From Lachnospiraceae bacterium (GTDB lineage Bacteria > Bacillota > Clostridia > Lachnospirales > Lachnospiraceae): DNA of 39,631 bases. The stretch is from positions 1 to 39,631 of the forward strand of contig JAFQCK010000155.1 in NCBI GenBank assembly GCA_017416465.1, read 5' to 3'. Under the pieces are notes generated by a model. It was given only the letters and a program-made list of their open reading frames with translations. It made no database searches and had not been told where the DNA came from. Positions 17,997 to 26,294 of this stretch are shown here, piece after piece (within the stretch, counting starts at the first letter, position 1; every line of letters starts with the position of its first letter). The translations under genes were made by a program, and so were the position numbers.

Positions 17997-18025
17997 TTGA
18001 TAATTATGCATAAAAAATGTATAAT
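17997..18025 (+). promoter_or_regulatory. argJBD promoter with embedded ARG-box-like operator
   Basis: TTGATA (17997-18002) and a perfect TATAAT (18020-18025) are 17 bases apart. The spacer plus -10 (18003-18025) is itself an ARG-box-like palindrome, ATTATGCATAAA then AAATGTATAAT. A repressor bound here would cover the RNA polymerase site, so arginine-dependent repression is the simple reading. The transcript leader is about 100 bases. Confidence 0.75.
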
Positions 18026-18134
18026 TATAAACGTTTTATACATCGAAATGATTTTAAAAATGCAAATCTGAATTGGAAGGTGAAAAATTAACGTTCCTAC
18101 AAGAGATTAAGTAAGATAGAAAGGTTGTGAATAT

Positions 18135-19364
18135 ATGGAATTTGTAAATGGTGGTGTATGTGCTGCAAAAGGATTTAAGGCAACTGGTGTAGAAGTTGGA
18201 ATAAAAAAAGGACATTCAGGAAAAAAAGATATGGCAATGATTTTTTCTGAAACAGAATGTAAAGCTGCAGGAACATTTACTAGTAATTTAGTAAAAGCAG
18301 CTCCTGTAAAATGGGATAAAAAAATTGTAACAGAATCAGATAGTGTAAAATCTGTTATTGTAAACAGTGGTGTTGCAAATGCATGCACAGGTATAGAGGG
18401 ACTAAATAACTGTGATATTCTCGCAGATAAAGTAGCAAGTGAAACCGGAATTAAGAAAGAAGAAGTTCTTATTTGCTCAACAGGAGTTATAGGACAACAG
18501 CTTCCTATAGATATAATGAAGGAAGGCATTTCTAAGTTATATACAAATCTTGGAGAAAATGAATCAGATGCAACACTTGCAGCAGAAGCTATTATGACAA
18601 CTGACACAGTTTCTAAACAGGTTGCAGTCAAGACAATTATTGGTGGTAAAGAAGTTCATATTGGTGGAATGTGTAAAGGTTCAGGAATGATACATATAAA
18701 TATGTGTACAATGCTTGGATTTATAACAACAGACGTTAATATTTCAAAGGAAATGCTACAGAAGGCTCTTAGTGAAGTTATTCCTGATACATTTAATATG
18801 GTTTCTGTAGATGGAGACACTTCAACAAATGATACAGTTTTACTTCTTGCAAATGGAATGGCGGGAAATGATTGTATAACAAAAGTTGATGAAGCTTATA
18901 ATGAATTTAAGAAAGCATTATATGCAGTATGTGAAGGACTTTCTAAGAAAATAGCAGCTGATGGAGAGGGTGCAACAGCACTTTTTGAAGTGAAAGTATT
19001 AAATGCTCTTACTAAACAGGATGCGATAGGACTTAGTAAGTCAGTAGTTACTTCTTCACTTACTAAGGCAGCGATTTATGGTCATGATGCTAACTGGGGA
19101 AGAATTTTATGTGCACTAGGTTATTCTGGTGTAGAGTTTGACCCTGAAAAAGTAGATATATTCTTTGAAAGTGCAGCCGGAAAATTAAAAATTGTTGAAA
19201 ATGGTGTAGCTACAGATTATAGTGAAGAAGAAGCTACAAAGATTTTATCGGAAAAAGAAGTTACCTGTATTGCAGATGTAAAGATGGGAAATGAAAATGC
19301 AACTGCATGGGGTTGTGACCTTACATATGATTACGTTAAAATAAATGCAGACTATAGGTCATAG
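18135..19364 (+). CDS. argJ: Bifunctional ornithine acetyltransferase / N-acetylglutamate synthase
   Basis: ArgJ moves the acetyl group from N-acetylornithine to glutamate, recycling it, and in many species also makes acetylglutamate from acetyl-CoA. The 409-residue chain has family motifs [43 protein letters not shown] and [10 protein letters not shown]. The precursor normally cleaves itself before a conserved Thr in an A-T-M-L motif. Here the motif is MCTMLGF with nucleophile Thr192 kept, but Cys191 replaces the usual Ala before the cut. GAAAGG precedes ATG 18135 by about ten bases. It leads the argJ-argB-argD operon. argC, often just upstream, is missing. Confidence 0.95.
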   Translation: MEFVNGGVCAAKGFKATGVEVGIKKGHSGKKDMAMIFSETECKAAGTFTSNLVKAAPVKWDKKIVTESDSVKSVIVNSGVANACTGIEGLNNCDILADKVASETGIKKEEVLICSTGVIGQQLPIDIMKEGISKLYTNLGENESDATLAAEAIMTTDTVSKQVAVKTIIGGKEVHIGGMCKGSGMIHINMCTMLGFITTDVNISKEMLQKALSEVIPDTFNMVSVDGDTSTNDTVLLLANGMAGNDCITKVDEAYNEFKKALYAVCEGLSKKIAADGEGATALFEVKVLNALTKQDAIGLSKSVVTSSLTKAAIYGHDANWGRILCALGYSGVEFDPEKVDIFFESAAGKLKIVENGVATDYSEEEATKILSEKEVTCIADVKMGNENATAWGCDLTYDYVKINADYRS

Positions 19365-19393
19365 ATAAAAAATATAGAAGTGAGGATAAAAAG

Positions 19394-20296
19394 ATGGAAA
19401 AAGAAATGGAACAGTATTTAAATAAAGCAAATGTGTTGATTGAGGCGTTACCTTATATCCAAAGATTTAACAGAAAGATTATTGTTGTTAAGTATGGCGG
19501 AAGCGCTATGGTTGATGATAATCTAAAGAAGAGTGTTATTCAGGATGTTACTCTTTTAAAGCTTTGTGGATTTAAGCCTATTATTGTTCATGGTGGTGGT
19601 AAGGATATAAGTAAATGGGTTGAAAAGTCAGGTATGGAGCCTAAGTTTATTAATGGACTTCGTGTAACTGATGAAGCAACTATGGAAATTGCTGAAATGG
19701 TACTTGGTAAGGTTGGAAAGTCTCTTGTTACAATGGTTCAGGAGTTAGGAGTTAAAGCAGTAAGTATCAGTGGTAAAGATGGTGCACCACTACTTAAGTG
19801 TGAAAAGAAGCTTTCTAATGGTGAAGATATAGGATTTGTTGGAGATGTTAAAGAGGTTAATCCAAGTATTTTATATGATTTATTAGAAAAGGATTATCTT
19901 CCAATTGTTTGTCCGATTGGTCTTGATGATGACTACAATACATATAACATTAATGCTGATGATGCTGCATGTGCAATTGCAAGAGCAGTTAATGCTGAAA
20001 AACTGGCATTTTTAACAGATATTGAAGGTGTTTATAAAGATCCAAAAGATCCTTCAACTCTTATTTCGGAATTAAAGGTATCAGAAGCAAGAGAGCTTAT
20101 AGGTTCAGGTTATATTGGTGGTGGTATGTTACCAAAACTTAATAACTGTATAGATGCTATTGAAAATGGTGTTTCAAGAGTGCATATTCTTGACGGACGT
20201 ATTCCTCATTGTTTACTTTTGGAAATTTTTACACATAAAGGGATTGGGACTGCAATCTTAGGAGAGAATGAAACCAAGTTTTATGTGGAAGAATAG
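19394..20296 (+). CDS. argB: Acetylglutamate kinase
   Basis: It phosphorylates N-acetylglutamate with ATP, usually the arginine-feedback-inhibited step. The amino-acid kinase fold is clear: VVKYGGSAM near the N-terminus, [10 protein letters not shown], the GLRVTD substrate segment, [19 protein letters not shown] and the C-terminal [11 protein letters not shown]. The long N-terminal helix before the first strand ([18 protein letters not shown]) is typical of arginine-sensitive hexameric enzymes, so feedback control is likely. ATG 19394 has a GTGAGG site; a second ATG at 19406 is less well placed. It lies 29 bases after argJ and 12 before argD, in one operon. Confidence 0.96.
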   Translation: MEKEMEQYLNKANVLIEALPYIQRFNRKIIVVKYGGSAMVDDNLKKSVIQDVTLLKLCGFKPIIVHGGGKDISKWVEKSGMEPKFINGLRVTDEATMEIAEMVLGKVGKSLVTMVQELGVKAVSISGKDGAPLLKCEKKLSNGEDIGFVGDVKEVNPSILYDLLEKDYLPIVCPIGLDDDYNTYNINADDAACAIARAVNAEKLAFLTDIEGVYKDPKDPSTLISELKVSEARELIGSGYIGGGMLPKLNNCIDAIENGVSRVHILDGRIPHCLLLEIFTHKGIGTAILGENETKFYVEE

Positions 20297-20308
20297 GAGA
20301 TGACATTT

Positions 20309-21487
20309 ATGACAACTAAAGAATATATTAGTATGGCTGATGAGGCTATTTTACATACTTATAATCGCTATCAGATTGTTTTAGAAAAAGGTGATGGTGT
20401 ATATCTTTATGATACAGATGGCAATAAATATCTTGATTTTGCATCCGGAATAGCTGTGTTTGCATTTGGTTATAACAATAAAGAATATAATGATGCATTA
20501 AAAGAGCAGATTGACAAAATTATTCATACATCTAACCTTTATTATAATGTACCTGCTTCTAAGGCGGCTGAAAAACTTGTAAAAATAGCAGGAATGGATA
20601 AAGTGTTTTTTACAAATAGCGGAACAGAAGCTATTGAAGGAGCTATTAAAACTGCAAGAAAATATGCTTATAATAAAGATGGAAAAAATGACCATGAAAT
20701 TATTGCAATGAATCATTCCTTCCATGGAAGAAGTATGGGAGCACTTTCTGTTACAGGTAATAAAGCTTATCAGGAAGCATTTAAACCATTAATTGGTGGA
20801 GTTAAGTTTGCTGAATTTAATGATTTGGAAAGTGTAAAAGCTCTTGTTAATGAAAAGACATGTGCAATTATTATGGAACCTGTTCAAGGTGAAGGTGGTA
20901 TTTACCCTGCAACTGAAGAATTTATTAAAGGGGTAAGAAAAATCTGTGATGATAATGATATTCTTTTAATATTCGATGAAATTCAGTGTGGAATGGGAAG
21001 GACAGGAAAGATGTTTGCACACGAGCATTATGGAGTAAAACCTGATGTAATGACTGTTGCGAAAGCGCTTGGCTGCGGATTTCCTGTTGGAGCATTTTTA
21101 ACTAACGAAAAAGCAGCAACTTTAGTGCCGGGTGACCATGGAACAACTTATGGTGGAAATCCACTTGCTACGGCAGCAGTTTTAAAAGTACTTGAAATGT
21201 TTGAGTCGCAGAATATTCTTGAAAACGTAAACGAAGTCTCAGCATACTTTGATGAAAAACTTGATGAATTAACTAACAAATGTGATAGCGTTAAGGCTCA
21301 TAGAGGAAAAGGTTTTATGCAGGGACTTGAACTTACAGTACCTGTAGCAGAAGTGGTTAAAAAAGCAATGGCAAAAGGACTTATAGTTATAAGTGCCGGT
21401 GGAAACGTACTTAGATTCGTACCACCACTTATCATAACAAAAGAAAACGTTGATGAAGCTATAAGTATACTTGAAGAAATCTTATAA
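20309..21487 (+). CDS. argD: Acetylornithine aminotransferase
   Basis: This class III PLP aminotransferase converts N-acetylglutamate semialdehyde to N-acetylornithine using glutamate. Motifs seen: YLDFASGIAVFAFGYN, FTNSGTEAIEGAIKTAR, MNHSFHGRSMGALS, EPVQGEGG, the PLP-contacting FDEIQCGMGRTG, and PLP lysine K252 in VAKALGCGFP. The 392-residue length is normal. I chose ATG 20309, nine bases after GGAG (20296-20299); ATG 20300 directly abuts that site and is unlikely. The start lies just past the argB stop, so coupling is probable. An intrinsic terminator follows. Confidence 0.95.
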   Translation: MTTKEYISMADEAILHTYNRYQIVLEKGDGVYLYDTDGNKYLDFASGIAVFAFGYNNKEYNDALKEQIDKIIHTSNLYYNVPASKAAEKLVKIAGMDKVFFTNSGTEAIEGAIKTARKYAYNKDGKNDHEIIAMNHSFHGRSMGALSVTGNKAYQEAFKPLIGGVKFAEFNDLESVKALVNEKTCAIIMEPVQGEGGIYPATEEFIKGVRKICDDNDILLIFDEIQCGMGRTGKMFAHEHYGVKPDVMTVAKALGCGFPVGAFLTNEKAATLVPGDHGTTYGGNPLATAAVLKVLEMFESQNILENVNEVSAYFDEKLDELTNKCDSVKAHRGKGFMQGLELTVPVAEVVKKAMAKGLIVISAGGNVLRFVPPLIITKENVDEAISILEEIL

Positions 21488-21513
21488 AAAAATGAAAATT
21501 GAATAATTAAATT

Positions 21514-21549
21514 AAAAACTCTACATACTTAATGTGTAGAGTTTTTTTT
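21514..21549 (+). terminator. Intrinsic terminator of argJBD
   Basis: AAAACTCTACA pairs with TGTAGAGTTTT around a short loop, and a run of eight T (21542-21549) completes it. It begins about 27 bases after the argD stop. Confidence 0.9.
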
Positions 21550-21597
21550 GGGAGTATTTTAATAGGTAAACGATTGAAATTAGTAGTGAAATACATT

Positions 21598-21734
21598 GTG
21601 ATTTGATTCTGCAAAACATAAACAGGTGCTTATGAGTCCGTTGGTACTTAGGTGCTGTTTTTTAGCACCTTACGTACCATTACGAGACTCATGCAGCGAA
21701 AGCGTGCCTGTGATGTTTTACAGAATTAAATCAC
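21598..21734. repeat. 137-bp long imperfect palindrome before the YdcZ-like gene
   Basis: The outer arms GTGATTTGATTCTG-C-AAAACAT (from 21598) and ATGTTTTACAGAATTAAATCAC (ending 21734, given here as two short arms of 22 bases with two mismatches) pair almost fully. Pairing continues inward through TATGAGTC/GACTCATG, GGTAC/GTACC and AGGTGCT/AGCACCT to a seven-base T-rich loop. The element could be a structured leader RNA of the next gene or a MITE-like insertion. I do not recognise a known riboswitch. Confidence 0.75.
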
Positions 21735-21769
21735 TTGGATATATAGCATTTAATGAAAGAGGTTTTTTT

Positions 21770-22201
21770 ATGGGAATTATAATTGCATTAATATCAGGAA
21801 TTTTAATGAGTATTCAAGGAGTATTTAACACTCAGGTAACGAAGACAACCGGTATGTGGGTATGTAATTGTTTTGTGCAATTTACTGCGTTAATTACCGG
21901 TTTAATAATATGGTTTGCTACAGACAGGCAAAATTTTATGGAGCTTACAAAAGTATCCCCTAAATATATGTTACTTGGTGGAGCAATTGGAACGGCTATA
22001 ACTTATACTGTTATTAAAAGTATGGATGCATTAGGACCGGCAAAATCAGTTATGATAATTGTAGTTGCACAGGTTGCAGTAGCTTATTTTATAGAGCTAA
22101 TAGGTTTGTTTGGAGTTGAGAAATCACAGTTTGAATTTAGAAAGTTATTAGGAATTTTATTAGCTATAGGTGGAATTGTTTTAATGAAATATAAGGATTG
22201 A
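21770..22201 (+). CDS. YdcZ/DUF606-family membrane transporter (DMT superfamily)
   Basis: This 143-residue protein has about five hydrophobic segments and opens with IIIALISGILMSIQGVFNTQ. The motif is typical of the DUF606/YdcZ family within the drug/metabolite transporter superfamily, whose small members often work as pairs. Only one copy is present here. Substrate unknown. I chose ATG 21770 because AAAGAGG (21757-21762) precedes it; the frame runs open 144 bases further upstream, but that part lies in the long palindrome and has no membrane-protein character. It sits between the arginine operon terminator and the competence gene and may be a single-gene unit. Confidence 0.8.
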   Translation: MGIIIALISGILMSIQGVFNTQVTKTTGMWVCNCFVQFTALITGLIIWFATDRQNFMELTKVSPKYMLLGGAIGTAITYTVIKSMDALGPAKSVMIIVVAQVAVAYFIELIGLFGVEKSQFEFRKLLGILLAIGGIVLMKYKD

Positions 22202-22255
22202 TTTAGGGTGTTTAGACGTGATTATAGATTTTGTGTTGAAAAATAAAAAAATGTA

Positions 22256-22284
22256 TTGTAAAGTTAGAATGTTTTATGTAAAAT
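22256..22284 (+). promoter_or_regulatory. Promoter for the comEA-like gene
   Basis: TTGTAA (22256-22261) and TAAAAT (22279-22284) are 17 bases apart and about 50 bases before the ATG at 22337. Confidence 0.55.
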
Positions 22285-22336
22285 TATATAGGGTGTTTTA
22301 GAATCTTTCCTAAAAATATAAAAAGGAGAGATTTTT

Positions 22337-23011
22337 ATGAAGAATAATTTAGTAAATAAGGTATTTGTTAAGGTAGTAATAATAGTAACAATGGTTTGTT
22401 TTTCAGCGTGTGGTAAAGGGAAAAAAGAGAATGTCTTTTTATCGGAAACGCAGGATGTGTCTGAATCGAAAACTGTTACAGACAACCGTAGTGACGTTGA
22501 AGAAGTGGAGAATATCAATCTGTATGAAACATTAGATAATGTAGAATTGGATGAGACTTTATCTAAAATTATTTATGTACAGGTGAATGGTGCTGTAAAT
22601 AATCCCGGAGTTTATAAGATAGAAAAAGAGATGAGGGTTTTTGAGGTTATTGAATTGGCAGGCGGTGTTACTACTAATGGAGCTACAGAAACTATCAATA
22701 TGGCAAGACCTGTAACAGATGAAATGGTTATTTATATTCCGACAAAAGAAGAGGTTATTCAGGGATTTTCAGATGAAACGGAAACTGTTTTTGAAGACTA
22801 TGAGCTGGATAATGAGAAATCACCTGTTAATATTAATACAGCATCTATAGATGAGTTGGTGACTTTGTCAGGTATTGGAGAAACTAAGGCCAGACAGATT
22901 ATTGAATACAGAGAAGAACATGGTGATTTTAAGGATATATCTGAAATTATGAATATTAGTGGAATCAAACAATCAGCATTTGAGAAAATAAAAGATTATA
23001 TTACAGTTTAA
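22337..23011 (+). CDS. comEA: ComEA-like DNA-binding lipoprotein (SLBB plus helix-hairpin-helix)
   Basis: ComEA binds incoming double-stranded DNA outside the membrane and passes it to the ComEC channel during transformation. The 224-residue protein has a lipoprotein-like signal (FSAC, Cys25), an acidic linker, an SLBB/soluble-ligand-binding domain (about 78-140, YVQVNGAVNNPGVY) and two helix-hairpin-helix repeats at the end (NINTASIDELVTLSGIG and FKDISEIMNISGI). Best-known ComEA proteins are anchored by a transmembrane helix; a lipidated form is less usual. AGGAGAG precedes the ATG. comEC is on the same strand 3.3 kb downstream, with three signalling genes between. Confidence 0.85.
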   Translation: MKNNLVNKVFVKVVIIVTMVCFSACGKGKKENVFLSETQDVSESKTVTDNRSDVEEVENINLYETLDNVELDETLSKIIYVQVNGAVNNPGVYKIEKEMRVFEVIELAGGVTTNGATETINMARPVTDEMVIYIPTKEEVIQGFSDETETVFEDYELDNEKSPVNINTASIDELVTLSGIGETKARQIIEYREEHGDFKDISEIMNISGIKQSAFEKIKDYITV

Positions 23012-23020
23012 AATATAATA

Positions 23021-23046
23021 ATTGTTCTAAAGAATAGTTTTTTAAG
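23021..23046 (+). terminator. Weak terminator-like hairpin after comEA
   Basis: ATTGTTC and GAATAGT pair over seven positions, two of them G-U, around a four-base loop, and a T-run follows. It could partly separate comEA from the two-component genes. Confidence 0.35.
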
Positions 23047-23069
23047 TATAAAGAAAGGAAAGTTTAGCT

Positions 23070-23765
23070 ATGGGGAACAGAATCTTAGTAGTAGATGATG
23101 AAAAGTTAATCGTTAAAGGAATTAAGTTTAGTTTAGAACAGGACGGTATGCAAGTGGATTGTGCTTATGATGGTCAGGAGGCTCTTGATTTAGCACAGGA
23201 GAATAATTATGATATGGTATTATTAGATGTTATGCTACCGGTTTATGATGGTTTTGAAGTGCTTAAGCGTATAAGAGAATTTAGCGCTGTTCCTGTAATT
23301 ATGCTTACTGCAAAAGGGGATGATATGGATAAAATATTAGGACTTGATTGTGGAGCAGATGATTACATAACAAAACCTTTCAATATACTTGAAGTAAAGG
23401 CGAGAATGAAAGCTATTATGCGAAGAAGTTCTAAAGAAAAAGATACCAAGGTTAAAGAAGATGGTATTATTATTGTTAAAGGTGAAATGAGAATAGATAA
23501 AGAAGGAAGAAGTGTTAAGATTGGTGATAAAGAGATAAATCTTACAGCTAAGGAATTTGACCTTCTTGAGTTATTAGTAACAAATCCTAATAAAGTTTAT
23601 AGTAGAGAAAAACTTCTTAATGTTGTCTGGGGATATGAATATCCGGGAGATGTAAGAACTGTTGATGTTCATGTAAGAAGATTAAGAGAAAAAGTTGAGA
23701 GTAATCCTAGTGAACCTAAGTATGTATATACAAAATGGGGTGTTGGATATTTCTATAAAGAATAA
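23070..23765 (+). CDS. OmpR/PhoB-family response regulator
   Basis: A receiver domain (1 to about 118) is followed by a winged-helix DNA-binding domain (about 132-231). The acidic pair is in ILVVDDEK, the phosphoacceptor is Asp53 (LLLDVMLP), the switch Thr is in MLTAK and the conserved Lys in YITKPF. The C-terminal domain has LTAKEFDLLELL and VDVHVRRLREKVE, which place it near WalR/YycF, PhoP and MtrA proteins. It lies 14 bases before the histidine kinase gene and is surely its partner. An AAAGGAAAG site precedes ATG 23070. Targets cannot be inferred here. Confidence 0.94.
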   Translation: MGNRILVVDDEKLIVKGIKFSLEQDGMQVDCAYDGQEALDLAQENNYDMVLLDVMLPVYDGFEVLKRIREFSAVPVIMLTAKGDDMDKILGLDCGADDYITKPFNILEVKARMKAIMRRSSKEKDTKVKEDGIIIVKGEMRIDKEGRSVKIGDKEINLTAKEFDLLELLVTNPNKVYSREKLLNVVWGYEYPGDVRTVDVHVRRLREKVESNPSEPKYVYTKWGVGYFYKE

Positions 23766-23779
23766 TATCAGGAGTTGTT

Positions 23780-25249
23780 ATGTCCAAAATTAAGGAATTA
23801 TTGTTGATAAAATATATAAAAAGACTCTTGGAAAAAACTAAAAGTTTATTAAAGAGTTTAAAATTTAGAATTTTCATTGTTATGATTATATGTGGAATAA
23901 TACCGGTAATAATGCTTGAAGTAACTATTTTAAAGCCTATTGAAGATGAAATGGTAGCTTCTAAGATGGATAGGTTATTAAGTCAGTGTAATATTTTAAG
24001 AAATCATATCATAAGTGAGAATTATATAGAATTAAGACAATCGGATGCAATTGATGCTGAAATGGCACAGCTTTCCGCAATGTATGATGGAAGAGTCATG
24101 TTAATTAATTCCGATTTTGTTATTGTAAAAGATACATATGTAATGGACGAAAATAAGACTTGTGTATCTACTGATGTTATAAAAGGATATAGAGGCGAAA
24201 ATGTTTCTAAATATGTAAGTGAGAATAATTATATTGAGATTGTTATGCCTATAACAGGTTATGAAAAGAAAACTATAGGCGTAATGCTGGTAACTTTTTC
24301 GACTAATGATGTAAAGATAGCACTTGAAAATTTAGAAGATAAGATGGCACTTATAAGAATAATTATTTCGTTACTTGTTATGGTAGTTTCTATGTTGGTG
24401 TCGGTATTTTTCGTTAAGCCGTTTGACAGATTAAAGAAATCATTTGAAAAAGTTTCTGAAGGATATTTTGATAATAAGTTAGAGTTGAATGGATATACAG
24501 AGATAGAAAATATTGCTAAATCTTATAATGATATGCTTGATAAGATGAAAAAACTAGATGAATCCAGACAGGAATTTGTCTCAAACGTTTCTCATGAACT
24601 TAAGACGCCGATTACATCTATTAAGGTATTGGCGGATTCGCTTATGATGCAGGATGATATTCCTAATGAGATTTATAAAGAATTTTTTGTAGATATTGTA
24701 AATGAAATAGACAGGGAAAATGAAATAATAACAGATTTACTTGACCTTGTGAGACTTGATAAAAAGAATGCTAATTTGAATATTACAAGATTAAATATTA
24801 ATGAATTAGTTGAATTGATTTTAAAAAGATTAAGACCAATTGCTGCGAAAAGAAATATAGAAATTGTTCTTGAAAGTTTCAGACCCATTGAAGCAGATGT
24901 AGATGAGGTTAAGATTACAAGTGCAATATCAAACCTTGTAGAAAATGCTATTAAATACAATATTATAGATGGCTGGGTAAGGGTTACTCTTAATGCAGAC
25001 CATAAGTATTTTTATATAAAAGTTGCAGATTCGGGAATAGGAATACCGGAAGAATCCAGGGAGATGGTTTTTGAAAGATTTTATCGTGTTGATAAAACAA
25101 GAGCCAGAGAAACAGGTGGAACCGGTCTTGGACTTGCTATTACAAAAAATATTATTCAGTTGCATAATGGTGCAGTAAAAGTATATAGCAAAGAAGGCGA
25201 AGGTACAACATTTACAGTAAGGATACCACTTAATTATGTGAATTTGTAA
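23780..25249 (+). CDS. Membrane sensor histidine kinase
   Basis: This 489-residue kinase has a first membrane helix (about 30-50), an extracellular sensor (about 52-190), a second helix (about 192-213) and a HAMP linker ending near 265. The HisKA domain has His272 in FVSNVSHELKTPITS. The ATPase domain has the N box NLVENAIKYN, G1 DSGIGIP, the F box FYRVDKTRARETGG and G2 GTGLGLAI. All motifs for autokinase activity are intact. CAGGAG precedes ATG 23780 by seven bases. With the upstream regulator it forms a two-component system, and the next gene encodes a GerMN lipoprotein that could modulate the sensor, as proposed for LpqB with MtrB. Confidence 0.93.
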   Translation: MSKIKELLLIKYIKRLLEKTKSLLKSLKFRIFIVMIICGIIPVIMLEVTILKPIEDEMVASKMDRLLSQCNILRNHIISENYIELRQSDAIDAEMAQLSAMYDGRVMLINSDFVIVKDTYVMDENKTCVSTDVIKGYRGENVSKYVSENNYIEIVMPITGYEKKTIGVMLVTFSTNDVKIALENLEDKMALIRIIISLLVMVVSMLVSVFFVKPFDRLKKSFEKVSEGYFDNKLELNGYTEIENIAKSYNDMLDKMKKLDESRQEFVSNVSHELKTPITSIKVLADSLMMQDDIPNEIYKEFFVDIVNEIDRENEIITDLLDLVRLDKKNANLNITRLNINELVELILKRLRPIAAKRNIEIVLESFRPIEADVDEVKITSAISNLVENAIKYNIIDGWVRVTLNADHKYFYIKVADSGIGIPEESREMVFERFYRVDKTRARETGGTGLGLAITKNIIQLHNGAVKVYSKEGEGTTFTVRIPLNYVNL

Positions 25250-25279
25250 GTGTTTTCCAACTTGACTCTGAACACTTAC
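25246..25279. other. Nine-bp inverted repeat overlapping the kinase stop codon
   Basis: GTAAGTGTT (25246-25254) and AACACTTAC (25271-25279) are exact reverse complements around a 16-base loop. No T-run follows, so a terminator is doubtful. It could be an operator or a processing site between the kinase and GerMN genes. Confidence 0.5.
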
Positions 25280-25306
25280 GTCGATTTTTGAAAATGGAGA
25301 CTCAAA

Positions 25307-26245
25307 ATGAAAATAAAGCGGACAAAGATTTATAAGATTTTTTTAAGTTGTCTTTTAGTTGTTATGGCTATGATGATTATGTCAGGTTGTGAGAGTAAGA
25401 AGGATAAGCTTAAAGAAGGTGAGATTTATCTGTATTATACTGATAAGAACAGAACGGAGCTTAAGTCTGTTATATATAAGCCGAAGGAAGATGAAACTAT
25501 TAAGATTGTTGGAGAAGTTCTTGAAGAAATGAATACTACATCAAAAGAATTAAATGTAGTAACAGCAAAACCTGAGGAAGTAATGATTTTAGATTATGAG
25601 CTTACAGATAATCTTTTAGAGATTGATTTTGATAATGATTATCTTGAAATGGGAAAGGTTAAAGAATTATTATGCAGGTCAGCTATAGTTCTGACTGTTA
25701 CGCAGATAGAAGGAGTTGAATTTGTAATGTTTACTATTAATGGTGAACCTCTTACAAATTCGGATAATAATGTTATAGGAACGATGAAAGCTACGGATTT
25801 TGTTGATACAGTAGAATCTAATATAAATACTTATGAAAAAGTAGAAATAGAGCTTTATTTTGCAGATAAAAGTGGAAAAACACTTACACCTGTTGTGTAT
25901 GAAGGAATAAGGCAACAAAATACTTCATTAGAAAAGCTTATTGTAGAAAAACTTATTGAAGGTCCGTCAAGTTCTGAATATATAAGAACTATTCCATCAG
26001 GAGTAAAGCTTTTAAGTGTATTAACCAAAGATGGTATTTGTTATGTTAATTTTGGTTCTTCTTTTTTGACGGAAACATCAGATGTGTCTGCAGAAATTGA
26101 ATTGTATTCTATAGTAAATTCCTTATCGGAGCTAAATTATATTAATAAAGTACAGATTAGTGTTAATGGTGTAACAAATGAGAAATTAAGAGGAGAGATT
26201 TCATTAGAGGTTCCGTTAACAAGAAATCTTGATTTGGTAAAATAA
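25307..26245 (+). CDS. Lipoprotein with two GerMN domains
   Basis: The signal peptide ends in lipobox MSGC with Cys28 as lipid site. Two GerMN-type domains follow, about residues 38-165 and 178-300. The second has the better motif, EKLIEGPSSSEYIRTIPSGVK split around a short loop, then YVNFGSSF. GerMN domains occur in the spore germination protein GerM and in actinobacterial LpqB, where the gene follows mtrA-mtrB. The order here is the same: regulator, kinase, lipoprotein. A role outside the membrane in signalling or envelope assembly is inferred. A TGGAG site precedes ATG 25307. It lies 58 bases after the kinase gene. Confidence 0.83.
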   Translation: MKIKRTKIYKIFLSCLLVVMAMMIMSGCESKKDKLKEGEIYLYYTDKNRTELKSVIYKPKEDETIKIVGEVLEEMNTTSKELNVVTAKPEEVMILDYELTDNLLEIDFDNDYLEMGKVKELLCRSAIVLTVTQIEGVEFVMFTINGEPLTNSDNNVIGTMKATDFVDTVESNINTYEKVEIELYFADKSGKTLTPVVYEGIRQQNTSLEKLIVEKLIEGPSSSEYIRTIPSGVKLLSVLTKDGICYVNFGSSFLTETSDVSAEIELYSIVNSLSELNYINKVQISVNGVTNEKLRGEISLEVPLTRNLDLVK

Positions 26246-26294
26246 TCTGTAATTATTGTTGATAGATGATTATTGACAGAATGGAGGAGAGAGT

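Noticed and set aside
21598-21734. Known riboswitch (guanidine, c-di-GMP or similar)
   Set aside because: I could not match any conserved core; the element is mainly one long stem.
21626-21769. N-terminal extension of the YdcZ-like protein
   Set aside because: It translates the palindrome into a non-hydrophobic segment with no ribosome site; AAAGAGG before ATG 21770 fits better.
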